Assembly (NCBI RefSeq): GCF_905475465.1
Contig: NC_062251.1
Location: 6,193,001 to 6,257,000 of the forward strand
Source of the DNA: Pieris napi
Taxonomy: Eukaryota; Arthropoda; Insecta; Lepidoptera; Pieridae
Direction of reading: 5' to 3'
DNA length: 64,000 bases
The notes below the pieces were generated by a model. It made no database searches. It saw only the letters and a program-made list of their open reading frames with translations, and was not told where the DNA came from. Of this stretch, positions 1-10,600 are shown one piece after another. Numbering within the stretch: position 1 is the stretch's first letter; each line of letters opens with the position of its first letter. A program made the translations under genes and the position numbers.

Positions 1-35
1 ATATCATGCAGGACAACGGCTGTCGGGTCCGCTAG
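1..35 (+). mobile_element. Helitron 3' terminus, partial
   Basis: Ends GGGTCCGCTAG followed by T. The last 35 bp resemble the inverted 3' end at 48778. The body lies left of the window. Confidence 0.55.
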
Positions 36-328
36 TAAGATATAATTTAAAAAAATACTTGATGTGATTACTTCATTCGCATACAATGCGACTTTATTAT
101 AATAAGATTGTAGGGATAGTATTATGTATAGTACTCATGAGTTGAATGTGTAGCGACTTATGATGCCAGTGACTGGTTAACCAGGGGTTTTTTTTCAGGA
201 CCCCTATCGCTAGTCTTACAGGTCTGCGACCGAGAAGGCAGCAGGGAAGTTTCGAATATCCTTTTTACTAAAAAGGGACTTATTCGTTTAAAAGGTATGC
301 AGCCGGGCTCCAACGCCCCCATAAATAT
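36..328. other. Unassigned flank of the BEL insertion
   Basis: AT-rich at first, then mixed; no host exon recognised. The sequence around the BEL target (CCCCATAAATAT, then CATGAGAATATTTCCGG after the element) resembles 52008-52035, so the retrotransposon probably landed in an older dispersed repeat. Confidence 0.5.
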
Positions 329-521
329 TGTTCGGGCTGCTGCCAAAACACTTTAATGATATTTAAATAAAAGATTGCTTTGCTCTTAAAAACTAATTTA
401 ATGAGTGATCGCGTTGATGGTTGATGATACACTGATGTTATAGAAAAGCGTCGCGCGCAGGCGGCGATCTAACTATATGTACTTATGCTATTTTACAAGG
501 TGTTCGGTTACTTTCCGAACA
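329..521 (-). repeat. BEL 3' LTR
   Basis: 193 bp; the 3' LTR in element orientation. I see no difference from 7136-7328. Ends are TGTTCGG and CCGAACA. Confidence 0.94.
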
Positions 522-716
522 TGCTCCCGGGCGGGAGAAGAAAAACAAAATGCTTAAAATTATACATAATAATCATAGAAAAAAATTTACTGATAAAAAA
601 ATAATAAAAAAAATGAGTGTTTATGTTACACGACACTATCTTCGATTATCGAGAATGCCTTTCGCGCACTAACACTTTCACTTTCATTGTGAACCACTGA
701 TTGTATTTCACTATTA

Positions 717-1247
717 TCACTGCGTTGCGCGCCCGGTGAGAGCACCAGACGTCGCCGACGCCGACATGCTCTGTATTTGTTTATTAAAATCGTTTGTTGC
801 CTTATCGAGAGAGTTTAACCGACTACTTATAATGTTATGCTGCCTTTCCATCGATGCTTCTGTTCTTTTTAGCAAGTTAAATTCTGTCTCTACTATAGAA
901 GTTTGGTTACGCCATAGATTTACCATGTGTTGTTGATTATTTCTAATCAGTTCAATGTTCTCAGAGTATTTATCTGCAAAATGCTGATCTAGCACACCAA
1001 ACAATGTGTTCGCAAGGTAGCCTACGCCGTTGATAAGACCGCGACGCTGTCTGGAGTGCTCGGTAAGATGCTGTGTCAGTAAAAGTTGATTGTTGTGTTG
1101 TAATTCTGAGTAGTCGTCATTCATTTGTAGTAAAATCATATGGCATTGTTGATTATTCTCGATGTTAGTACATAGTTTGTTCAAGTGATTTGATAATTTT
1201 TTGTATGCTAGTTTACCTTGCCAGTACGGGGCCATATTGTGGTACAC
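717..1247 (-). pseudogene. Envelope-like (F-type) remnant of the BEL element
   Basis: 176-codon open stretch with a furin-like site, RQRR, followed by GLINGVGYLAN, the pattern that starts the fusion peptide of insect retroviral and baculovirus F proteins. A coiled-coil-like stretch follows. The same frame reaches an ATG at 1391-1389 with a hydrophobic start, but two stop codons (1307-1305 and 1259-1257) break it. No transmembrane segment follows before the final stop, so it is truncated and unlikely to act in entry. Confidence 0.65.
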
Positions 1248-1464
1248 AACTAAGGGTTATTTGTCTCTGATAAGTTGCATCTTTGTTATGGGGTCGAAAT
1301 ACAACTATTGGCTGGCGCTCATCTCAGTAATATTATACTCCGATCTAGACGTAGACATAATGCTCATGAATGAAAGAAGCGCTATCGCCATTGATATAAA
1401 GTCGAATTTCTTCTTAACTGGTCGTGTCTTCTTTCCGGCTGATGATTGACCTTTACATGATTCA

Positions 1465-2574
1465 TTAGTTTGCTTGCTTGATGTTTTTTTTTCTGTTTTG
1501 TTCTTGCTCTTGTTCTTGTTCTTGCTTGCTTTCAGACGACGTGTCGGCGAGAGGTAATGCTGACAATTTGATGATCGGTCTCCTTAATAAACCATTTTTT
1601 GTTTTTAGGGTAACAACTCTTACCAGTCCATCTGAACCCGGGTGAAGCTGGACGACGCGACCCATCGCCCACTTCCCTGGCGGTAAATTAGCGTCATGTA
1701 TAAGAACGATTTCTCCAATTTCAATGTTTTTACAACTTTTTCGCCATTTTGTTCTTTCTGTTAGCTGGGTGAGATAGTCTGATTTCCATTGCTTCCATAT
1801 GTCAGTAAATAATTTGCTAGTGAGATGCCACCTTGTCCTTGCATCTTCCTTTGTCTGTATAATGATCGAACCTGCCCTTCCCGTCAGGAAATGCGCTGGG
1901 GTTAGGATTTGCAAGTCGTCCGTATCTTCAGTTAACGCGCAGAGCGGCCTAGAGTTTAAACATGCTTCTAGCTGTGATAGAAGAGTGGAGTACTCTTCAA
2001 AGGTAAGTTTCTGCTGCCCTATAACTCTTTTTAGGTGATGTTTGAGGCTACGTACTGCTCTTTCCCACAGTCCTCCGGCACTCGCCCAGGTGGCGGCGTT
2101 AAAGTGCCAGTCGATTTTCATTTCAGATACCTCGGAGAAAAAACTATCGTTGAACATGCTTTGAAATTCTTCTATTTCCTCTTGTAATATTCTGTTTGCT
2201 TTAATAAAGTTAGTTCCTTGATCGGAATAGATATGCCGGGGCGCGTTTCTCCTTGAAGCCATTCTCCTAAGAGCCGCCAAAAATGCCTCACTGCTTAGGT
2301 CAGACACCAACTCTAGGTGTACTGCTTTAGTGACCATACAAACGAACACTGCTATGTATGCTTTAGTAGTTCGAATGCTTCTACCTCTACTTGCTTTTGC
2401 TTCTACGAACCCCGTGTAGTCCACTCCTGTGTGATAGAATGGGGGTGCCTCGTTGACCCTTGCTTCGGGGAGGTCAGCCATCAGTTGTTGGCCCAACACA
2501 GGATCGTGTCGTTTGCAGGTTACGCATGATCTCAAATATTTTTTGGTGGCACTGTACCCTCTTATGATCCAGTA
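1465..2574 (-). CDS. BEL integrase part of pol, after the stop
   Basis: Continues the upstream frame after one TAG. The CxxC half of the HHCC zinc finger (SCVTC) is here, while its His half lies before the stop. The catalytic core has GVDYTG, YSDQGTNF and GLWERAV, consistent with the DDE triad. A C-terminal segment (IGEIVLIHD, PPGKWAMGRV) is typical of BEL integrases, and a Glu-Gln repeat ends the protein. A start after the stop would have to be at a non-ATG codon. Confidence 0.9.
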   Translation of the reverse strand, partial: YWIIRGYSATKKYLRSCVTCKRHDPVLGQQLMADLPEARVNEAPPFYHTGVDYTGFVEAKASRGRSIRTTKAYIAVFVCMVTKAVHLELVSDLSSEAFLAALRRMASRRNAPRHIYSDQGTNFIKANRILQEEIEEFQSMFNDSFFSEVSEMKIDWHFNAATWASAGGLWERAVRSLKHHLKRVIGQQKLTFEEYSTLLSQLEACLNSRPLCALTEDTDDLQILTPAHFLTGRAGSIIIQTKEDARTRWHLTSKLFTDIWKQWKSDYLTQLTERTKWRKSCKNIEIGEIVLIHDANLPPGKWAMGRVVQLHPGSDGLVRVVTLKTKNGLLRRPIIKLSALPLADTSSESKQEQEQEQEQNRKKNIKQAN

Positions 2575-5500
2575 CTACTTTCTTAAACATGTCACAGTAA
2601 GTCTTGGCCCACCATGATAAGTTAGTTCATGTGCTTCTGCTATCAGTAAGGTCGTGAGACGCCCTTCGTGGGGTATGATTGCTGGGTGCTTCATCTCAGG
2701 ATCTATGTTTGCTTTTGATAATCTTCCGCCAACTCTAAGGATTCCTGACTTGTCCAGGTGCGGTGTCAAAGGTAATAATTTGCTTTTACTTTGCACACGT
2801 TTATGTTCGCGATAATGCTCTATATCGCTTGCGAATGCGGATCTTTGCTCATTGATAATGATCAACCGACTTGCATTTTGTAGCTCGTGCGGCGTTAAAT
2901 AGCTTGGTAGTTTCTTTGCTTTTAAAGACAAGAGAATTTTAGTTGCCCGTAATATCCAAGCCAACACCCGTCTGGCCTTTCTTATAGAGCTGTGTTTTGC
3001 TAGTAAATCTGTTATGATGTTTTGTTTATATGTGCTTTTTTGCTCGTTGTTAGCCTGAATGACGTTGGTGTGTATTTTATTACGTAACTCCTCTTCTATA
3101 GTATATGTTTTGATATTAGATTCTTTATCTTCATTATTTGGCGGCCCGTGCCACCATAATTTATGCTTAACCAGCTGAGTTGTGTAGATACCTCTGCTGG
3201 CTGCGTCAGCAGGATTTTGATCGGTCTTGACGTATCTCCAACATTCGGCCGGTATGTTCTTTGTGATTGATTTAACTCGGTTTGATACGAATATTTTCCA
3301 TTTTCCAGGGTCTCCGTGAAGCCACCCAAGAACGATCATAGAGTCGCTGTATGCTGATATTTTGATTGAGTGACCTACTAAGCTCTCTACAATTTTCCCC
3401 AATAACTTCGAGAGTAGGTCAGCTGCACTAAGTTCCAGTCGTGGTAACGTGATAGTCTTATCAGTGGGTACCAACTTTGTTTTGGCTGCTACTAATATTC
3501 TTTGCGATTCATCGCTTGTTCGTGCATATACTACACATGCTAATGCCTTTTCAGATGAGTCACAGTACCCGATAAGCTCGATGACGCCTTTCTCACCGCT
3601 TCCGATCCATCTTGGAACTGTGCATTGGTTGATGTTTTCCAGGTCTGTTCTGATTTTTATCCACTCTGTTAAACTTTCAGCTGATACTTCGTCTTCCCAT
3701 TCTTTGACTTCTATCCAAACTTTTTGGAAAAGTAGCTTGAGTTTCGTAACGACTGGCGCTAGCCAGCCCAACGGATCAAACACCTTTGATATTTCTGATA
3801 GCAACTTCCGCTTTGTTAATTTTGATATTGGTTCCTTGGACAGTCTGCACTCGAAAGTAAATGCGTCGTCGCCTGGAGACCACCCTAGCCCAAGGGTTTT
3901 GATTGAGTTTTCTGATTTGAAATTGAATATTTGCTCTGTCTGCTCTGTGTCCAGGTCTTCTAGAATGTTTGCTGTATTAGATGTCCACTTTCTCAGCAAG
4001 AATCCGCCTGATTTTAATAACTGATCCAGCTGTGTTACAATCTGTTTTGCTTCTTCTATAGAATGTGCTCCGCTTACCAGATCATCCATATAGAATTGAT
4101 TTTCTAGAATTTTCGCTGCTTTCGGAAAACGTTCGCGTTCATCGGCTGCTAACTGCTTAAGCGTCATCATAGCCAGGAACGGGGCTGCCCTGGTCCCATA
4201 ACTTACGGTCGTAAGGTGATAGGATTTGATAGGTTCCTCAGGTGAATTCCTCCATACAATTTTTTGAAGATTTTGATCGGTTTTATCTAATAAAATTTTC
4301 CGAAACATTTTTTCTATGTCGGCGACGAAGCCGACTTTATATTGTCTCCATGATAAAATTAGTGATTGCAAGTCTTTTTGTAAATTCGGACCTTTGTACA
4401 TTAAATCATTAAGACTGAACCCAGACGACGTCTTTGCTGACCCACTGTAAACAACGCGTAGGAATTTGCTCGCGTCGGCACGCTGCACGCCGTGGTGCGG
4501 GAGATAACATTCCGGGGAAGCCCTTTCGTTATACATGTATATACAAGGTGTCATATGACCTAAGTCTAGATATTCCTGCATAAATTGTTTGTAACTTGTT
4601 GCCAAATTAGGATCCTTTGCTAGTTTCTTTTCGATGTTACGAAATTGTGCTATTGCTATGTGTTTAGACTCTCCTAGTTTCTCTTCAAAATTTTCTGTCA
4701 TTGGTAACCTGACCTGGTACCGTCCGTCTTCGAGTCTTTTTGTTGTTTGCTTGTAAAAGTCAATACAATGTTGATCATCTGTGGACATTGAATACTCCTC
4801 CGTTATACCCTCGATCTCCCAAAATTGTTTCAGGTCTTCGAAGTTGCTGAGTACAACGTTGCAGTGAAATGATTGGGGCATGTTTCCGCAGAGAATCCAG
4901 CCAAGGCGCGTTTGTTGTGCTATTGGTTGTGATTGATGTTCGCCCTTGACTATCCCGTTTAAGATTATAGATGCGTAGACATCCGCTCCGAATAGTAGAT
5001 CGATTGGTCTACTCATATTATAATTAGGGTCCGCTAATTTTATGTTATCTAAATACGGTAGAAACGGTCTATCGAAGCTGTGATTCGGCAAGCTTTTGAT
5101 TAAGTTGTTTATAATTAAAACTTCGGTTTCGAATGAGTAATCATCGTTGACAGACGCGCACTTGATAGTGAGCATGCCTTTGCAATTATTTTGCTTTTGA
5201 CCGACTCCAAAGATAGAGCCGTTGCATTTTTGCCGTTGTAAACCTAATGATTGAGCAGCCTTTTCCGAAATTAATGATATCTGGGATCCTTGGTCAATCA
5301 GGACCCTCATTATTTGCTGTGAACCATCGATTGCCGTGATTTTGTCTTCTGCGGTCGCTAAGAGAACTTCGGTTGCCTTTCCCACGGCTGCATGGGGCGT
5401 AGTTGCTGCGTTGGTATTTTGTTGAACGTGAGACTTCGAAGTACTTGCGGTTGATATGGTTGGTTTTTGCTTGCTAAAGGCGTCATGTAACAGGCTGTTA

Positions 5501-6750
5501 TGATTTTCATTACACGCACGACATCGTTTTATTGAATAACATTTATTATTTTTATGAGAATACAAACAGTTTGCGCAGAGTTGTAACTTTTGCACGGTTT
5601 TAAGTTTCAATTCGCACGGCAATTGCAAGAAATTATTGCATTGGAATATACCGTGTGCCTGGAAACATAATGGACATATGATACCCGTAGATACGTGAAG
5701 CGCTTTCATGATGGGACGCGGTGGGAAAGTTTTGTTTGATGGTTGGTGTTCAAAATGCTGTTTGCGATTTTGATAATAAGTTTGTTGAGTCCCTTGATTT
5801 GTCTTTTGAGTCGAAAAGTCTTGTTTTCTACAAGACGATTCTAGGGTAGTGAATTTCAATTCTAAGAAATCGATAAACTCTCGTAAAATAGGCAATTCAC
5901 GGGGATTTTTGACTGATTCAATATAATCTGCATGGGTCTCTGTGTCGAGTTTTTGTGATAAGATATGAACTATGATGGGGTCCCAGGTGCTTATGTTGAC
6001 ACCTAGGTTCTTTATAGCATTAAGTACCTCGACTGCTGTGTCATGCATCCTCTTGATCTGGATCAATGACTGCTGCTGCATGGTTGGGAGACTGAACAGG
6101 ATATTCATGTGTGATGTGAATATTAATCTTTGATTATTATATCTGTTATTTAGGATTTCCCAACATATAGAGTAGTTTTCGGAACTGATTTGTAGGTGAC
6201 GAATCAAATTTTCGGCTTCACCTTTTACCTTGCTCTTCAAAAACTGCATTTTTTGTGCATTTGATAAGGACGGGTTGCGGTCGATTGTTTCTAGGAAAAG
6301 GTCCTTGAATGAGGTCCAGTGCTGGTAGTTACCCGTAAAAACTGGAATATCCATTTTGGGCGTAGAATACTCGCGATGTGCAACGGACCATAATTTGCTA
6401 TTGATTGATTTGATGTACTCGTTGTATGTTCGTTCATGTTTCGAAAATATGCTTTGATATACCTCATCCTCACCTTCTTGGTACATGTCGACCTCCCAGT
6501 GATGAGAGTCTATAGCTGACCAGCGCTGCTGTATTGATTTTAGGGTGTATTCAAACTCCCATTTTTCGGACATGCTACTTAAATCTATATTGCTAACGGT
6601 TCTCTCGAATGCTTTGAAGTTTGATATCTGCTTTCTAAGGAGCTCCCGAAGTTTCCCGTTGGATTTCAGGGGTTCTACTTGCTGTGCTAATTCATCTGTG
6701 ATATTAGACGATGTTTGCTGTTGACTAGGCTGTAGGTTATCGAGATCCAT
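2575..6750 (-). CDS. BEL gag-pol polyprotein, up to a stop in integrase
   Basis: 1,391 codons. The N-terminal part has a gag-like domain (VFTGNYQHWTSFKDLF, residues about 130-300). A Cys/His-rich segment follows (about 353-420, with CPLC, CANC and CRAC), then an aspartic-protease-like site with VLIDQGS (about 483). Reverse transcriptase carries the YMDD catalytic motif (about 888), and an RNase H-like region holds AYSDS (about 1137). The frame ends in the N-terminal integrase zinc-finger region. The same frame continues after the stop at 2577-2575, so a single base change may be all that breaks pol. Confidence 0.93.
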   Translation of the reverse strand: MDLDNLQPSQQQTSSNITDELAQQVEPLKSNGKLRELLRKQISNFKAFERTVSNIDLSSMSEKWEFEYTLKSIQQRWSAIDSHHWEVDMYQEGEDEVYQSIFSKHERTYNEYIKSINSKLWSVAHREYSTPKMDIPVFTGNYQHWTSFKDLFLETIDRNPSLSNAQKMQFLKSKVKGEAENLIRHLQISSENYSICWEILNNRYNNQRLIFTSHMNILFSLPTMQQQSLIQIKRMHDTAVEVLNAIKNLGVNISTWDPIIVHILSQKLDTETHADYIESVKNPRELPILREFIDFLELKFTTLESSCRKQDFSTQKTNQGTQQTYYQNRKQHFEHQPSNKTFPPRPIMKALHVSTGIICPLCFQAHGIFQCNNFLQLPCELKLKTVQKLQLCANCLYSHKNNKCYSIKRCRACNENHNSLLHDAFSKQKPTISTASTSKSHVQQNTNAATTPHAAVGKATEVLLATAEDKITAIDGSQQIMRVLIDQGSQISLISEKAAQSLGLQRQKCNGSIFGVGQKQNNCKGMLTIKCASVNDDYSFETEVLIINNLIKSLPNHSFDRPFLPYLDNIKLADPNYNMSRPIDLLFGADVYASIILNGIVKGEHQSQPIAQQTRLGWILCGNMPQSFHCNVVLSNFEDLKQFWEIEGITEEYSMSTDDQHCIDFYKQTTKRLEDGRYQVRLPMTENFEEKLGESKHIAIAQFRNIEKKLAKDPNLATSYKQFMQEYLDLGHMTPCIYMYNERASPECYLPHHGVQRADASKFLRVVYSGSAKTSSGFSLNDLMYKGPNLQKDLQSLILSWRQYKVGFVADIEKMFRKILLDKTDQNLQKIVWRNSPEEPIKSYHLTTVSYGTRAAPFLAMMTLKQLAADERERFPKAAKILENQFYMDDLVSGAHSIEEAKQIVTQLDQLLKSGGFLLRKWTSNTANILEDLDTEQTEQIFNFKSENSIKTLGLGWSPGDDAFTFECRLSKEPISKLTKRKLLSEISKVFDPLGWLAPVVTKLKLLFQKVWIEVKEWEDEVSAESLTEWIKIRTDLENINQCTVPRWIGSGEKGVIELIGYCDSSEKALACVVYARTSDESQRILVAAKTKLVPTDKTITLPRLELSAADLLSKLLGKIVESLVGHSIKISAYSDSMIVLGWLHGDPGKWKIFVSNRVKSITKNIPAECWRYVKTDQNPADAASRGIYTTQLVKHKLWWHGPPNNEDKESNIKTYTIEEELRNKIHTNVIQANNEQKSTYKQNIITDLLAKHSSIRKARRVLAWILRATKILLSLKAKKLPSYLTPHELQNASRLIIINEQRSAFASDIEHYREHKRVQSKSKLLPLTPHLDKSGILRVGGRLSKANIDPEMKHPAIIPHEGRLTTLLIAEAHELTYHGGPRLTVTCLRK

Positions 6751-7117
6751 GCTGGATTAAACAGTAATATGGAAAGATCTCACTTGATATGCTGTTGCTG
6801 TTGTGCTGTTGCTCGAACCCGCGCGGTGCTGTCGATGCTGTATGCTGCTGCGAAGTAAGCCTGCTTGGCTCGCCCACAGGTAATGATGCTGTTGTGTGGT
6901 TAGCCTGCCTGGCCACCTCACGAATGCTGATGCTGATGCTGCTAAACCTGGTAGCAAGCCTGCTAGCTTGCCGAACCAGAACTGATGTATGCTGTGATGT
7001 ATGCTGTGTGGGAGCTGGTTTAGCTCACCGCACTTGATGATTTAATGTAATGGTGCTAGCACTTCGTACACACGAAACTTTCACGAAAACTCGCGTTCCA
7101 GGTCCCGCCTGTACGGA

Positions 7118-7131
7118 GGCTCGAAGGACCA
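7118..7131 (-). other. Candidate primer-binding site
   Basis: On the minus strand TGGTCCTTCGAGCC begins four bases inside the 5' LTR. A TGG start complementary to a tRNA CCA end is expected of a primer-binding site. I did not identify the tRNA. Confidence 0.6.
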
Positions 7132-7135
7132 AAAA

Positions 7136-7328
7136 TGTTCGGGCTGCTGCCAAAACACTTTAATGATATTTAAATAAAAGATTGCTTTGCTCTTAAAAAC
7201 TAATTTAATGAGTGATCGCGTTGATGGTTGATGATACACTGATGTTATAGAAAAGCGTCGCGCGCAGGCGGCGATCTAACTATATGTACTTATGCTATTT
7301 TACAAGGTGTTCGGTTACTTTCCGAACA
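7136..7328 (-). repeat. BEL 5' LTR
   Basis: 193 bp, apparently identical to 329-521. In element orientation it drives transcription toward lower coordinates, the same direction as kst. Confidence 0.94.
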
Positions 7329-7464
7329 AATATCATGAGAATATTTCCGGAGTAGTTTAGAATTGAACTATTATTTAGCTTTTAGCCCGAGCCCCGTACA
7401 TATAATAATAATATATATATAATATTTTTTGTATATCAAAGACAACTCCAAAGAAATTTCGTAC

Positions 7465-7638
7465 CTCAGACAACAACTGTTGCAATTGGTGATGATGATG
7501 AAGCACCGTCTTTCTAGCATCTGCAGCTGCTCGCAGGGAACTCCAGGCCTCTGACAGCGCTCGCTGACGTAATGCTATTTGCTGCTCGTTACCACCTGGG
7601 CAGAGCTTTTGGAGGCGAGAGCCTTCTTCTTGTAACAC
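7465..7638 (-). CDS. kst: kst exon 39: last spectrin exon in window
   Basis: 58 codons, phase 0 at both ends. Encodes VLQEEGSRLQKLCPGGNEQQ, IALRQRALSEAWSSLRAAAD and a stretch with four His ending QLQQLLSE. VL-EEG-RLQ--CPGGN-EQI-L-Q--L-EAW--L matches the PGGN loop of spectrin repeats. The donor GTACGA shows that the gene continues left, past the BEL element. Confidence 0.93.
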
Positions 7639-10600
7639 CTGGAAAAATTGATCAAGTTGATATTATGGACAGTAAGAAAATATGTAAGGACCTAAGCTAA
7701 AAATTTTGGTTGGATTTGCGGTCAGACCTGATTTTTGAGTAATATTAAACTACGGTAGATTATTTCCGCGTTATAGGAAACGCGTTGTATGACTATTCTC
7801 GAATAACGCCCTTCTAATGACCCCATATAAGAAATATAACGTGTGCAATCCCTGCTTTATATATATAAGTATATATTATATACTTCACGGATATTCCATC
7901 CGTGAAGTAGGTCCGAAATCGTGTAATATGAAATTTTTATTTTTTATTTTTTTATATAATAGGGGGGACAACGAGCTTGCGGGACGACCAAAAAGGGAGT
8001 CTACGCAGCCCATAGACATCCATTTTTAGTGGGTGCGTTGCCGGCCTTTGAGGGAGGAGTAGACTCGCTTTTTGAACATTTGGAGGTCGTATCTCTGAGG
8101 GAAGACCCCCCCCCGAGAGCCAATTCCACAGTTCGCTAGTTCGCAAAAGAAAATGCCTTGTGAAACGGACTGTGGAAGACCTCCAACCATCAAGATGATG
8201 CTGGTGAAATTTAGAGGTCGTTCGGCTCGTACGGTGTTGAAAAGAAGCAGGAGGGATCAACCCAAACAATTCTTCCGAACTCTCTCCGTAGTAAACTTTG
8301 TAAAAAACGCAAATGAAAATGCGTTGTAAGGGTTACTGTTCTTAGATTCAGCAATGAAAAGGCGTTTTCACCTGCATCTGCGCATCGATGGCCAGCAGAT
8401 CATTTTCAGCAGTGGTGTGGTTCCTTAGCAATGCTTCGGCTGCCCTAAGGTCCCTGGGCGGGGCTGGTTCAGACAGCTGGGCGCGGCGATCGGCAGCTCT
8501 AGCCAATAATTCGCTCGCATCTCTGTGGAATCGGTGGATTTCACCCGCGGCGTGAAGACGACGGGCGCGGGACTCGATTTGTTCAACCAAACGTTGCCAA
8601 GATTCACTGGAAAATAGGAATATTTGTAGCGTATACGTTCGTTCAAAAGAACGTGCGAGTAACGTAAATTTTATAGTTTGTCTAATCATTACTGTTAATT
8701 TGTGTTACAATATTAGGGGCTAATCTAGAATGGAAAAAAGCTCAGAATGAAATAATGAATAAAATTATTCCTCATCGAAACCTTTTGAAACAAGAATTGT
8801 ATGTTTTCCTTGGAAAATTCCTTCTCGACAGACATCTCGCCATCATTGGAATATTATTATTAAAATGATAATATATCCGAAAATTATTAAATTTATTCTA
8901 AATTTATGGAATCCATTTTACTATTCCTGTAACAAAAGTTATTGTTCCAATTGCTCCAGTTAAAGGTCTATGCCTAATGCTGGCAAAAAATTGATTTTTT
9001 CCTTTATTATTAGTAATACAGTGTACACTCTATATAACGACACTGAAGGGACTGTGCATTTTTTTTATAAACTCGTTATAGAGAATTGTGAAATGGAGAG
9101 TAGAAAATCTTATAGATAATCCATGACTCATACTTATTAGCCATAGACAACAACAGTCTACACGTGAAAGCAATCCCAATTTGTAAACAAAAGAACGAAT
9201 TTCTTAGAAAGTTCGTATGCATGATGACAGTCGAGTTTATTACGGGCTAGGATAATAAAGCGACAAAAGAACGTACACAGCTGCGCAACAAATTTTAGTT
9301 TAACAAGTACTTTAATTATTGTCGTTATTGAGAGTGGGTGTAATGCTATGTAGAGTGTATCATTGTATGGAAGACAACTAAAGCCAATTGATTTCGAAGC
9401 TTTAGTTCGTCGTTAAATCGAGGGACGTTACATGGAGTTTGTACTGTACTTTAAGAAAGGCGCCAGCTTCGTTGGAACACGTGAATTTTATGGGAAAGAA
9501 ATCACCATTAAATCCGTCTTGAGATTGACTTTACATACAAATAGGTAAACTGACAACTAAAACATATAATTTACTAGCAGACCGGCCAAGCGTTGCTGTG
9601 GCTAAGGTTTTTGTTATATTACATAGTAGTAAACTATTCAAGGGAAACGGTAGGAGAACACCAGTCATGGGGACCACCATGCTTTTTTGGTGGTTATGCC
9701 ATTACATTGTAGCTTATGTGAAACGTTGGTACTTTGAAGACAGCGCCATCTGTTAGACTTGTGACTATAAAATAATATTGCGAGTATAAATTGAGATATA
9801 AACTATCCTATATTTTAAGATCGAACTGCACACTATTTGCAAAATAGATTGAAATCGGTTCTGTAGTTTAGGAGTCCATAGCGGTCAAACAACGTGACGC
9901 GTAATTTATATATATTAAGATGATGTAAACTCGATACAGTTAATTGTACAATTGTTCTAGAATTTCTGAACTTCAACTCACCCAAGGGCTTCCTGTCTTG
10001 CCTCTATGTCGCCAATATATGGACTGTTAGATGCGAGCAATTTCTTCGCCAGTTCCTCGCATTGGCTAAAACGTTCCGCGCCGCTTTCTACACGGTGACG
10101 CAATTCCTCGAATTTCGAACGAAGAACCTGGTGATACATTTTTTCAAACTCAAACTCAAACTCAAAATATCTTTATTCAAGTAGGTAACCAAGTACACTT
10201 TTGAATAGTCAAGTTAAATTAATCGTAAATTTACATTTACTACCAGTTCGCAAGTCAAGGGCGTAGAGCGGGCAAGAAGAACTGGCAAGAAACTCTCCGC
10301 CACTCTTTTTAATTGCCAAGTTTTGAGTCATATAAATTGTTTCAACTGGAGCAAATCAATCCCAAGGATTAGGATCATTTCAATATTCCTCAAATTTATA
10401 AAAAGCTTTATTGATTTCCCCCCTCCACTAACATTTGAACTTTATGATATGGTATTAAAGTTCAAATTGACTTTTAAGTATTATTACGAATATTTTGTAT
10501 GGGAATATAGAAAAGTGTTGTTTTTAGACTTTTTCACTCAATTTTTTTTTAATTTTTCTCTCCGTAAGAACCATCCTCGTACTTCAAGGAATATTATAAA

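Larger units (their letters stand above)
329..7328 (-). mobile_element. BEL/Pao LTR retrotransposon, full length
   Basis: 7,000 bp between identical 193-bp LTRs that start TGTTCGG and end CCGAACA, flanked by the 5-bp target duplication AATAT (324-328 and 7329-7333). Coding runs right to left: gag-pol (6750-2575), integrase (2574-1465), then an envelope-like remnant. Identical LTRs mean recent insertion. It lies beyond exon 39, presumably in the next kst intron and in kst sense orientation. One stop codon in pol and two in the envelope-like frame suggest that this copy is not autonomous. Confidence 0.95.

Noticed and set aside
158..346. 62-codon minus-strand frame left of the BEL element
   Set aside because: Crosses the BEL insertion junction at 329 and shows no recognised domain or splice context.
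3449..4024. 191-codon plus-strand frame within the BEL element
   Set aside because: Antisense to the reverse transcriptase/RNase H region; no homology of its own recognised.
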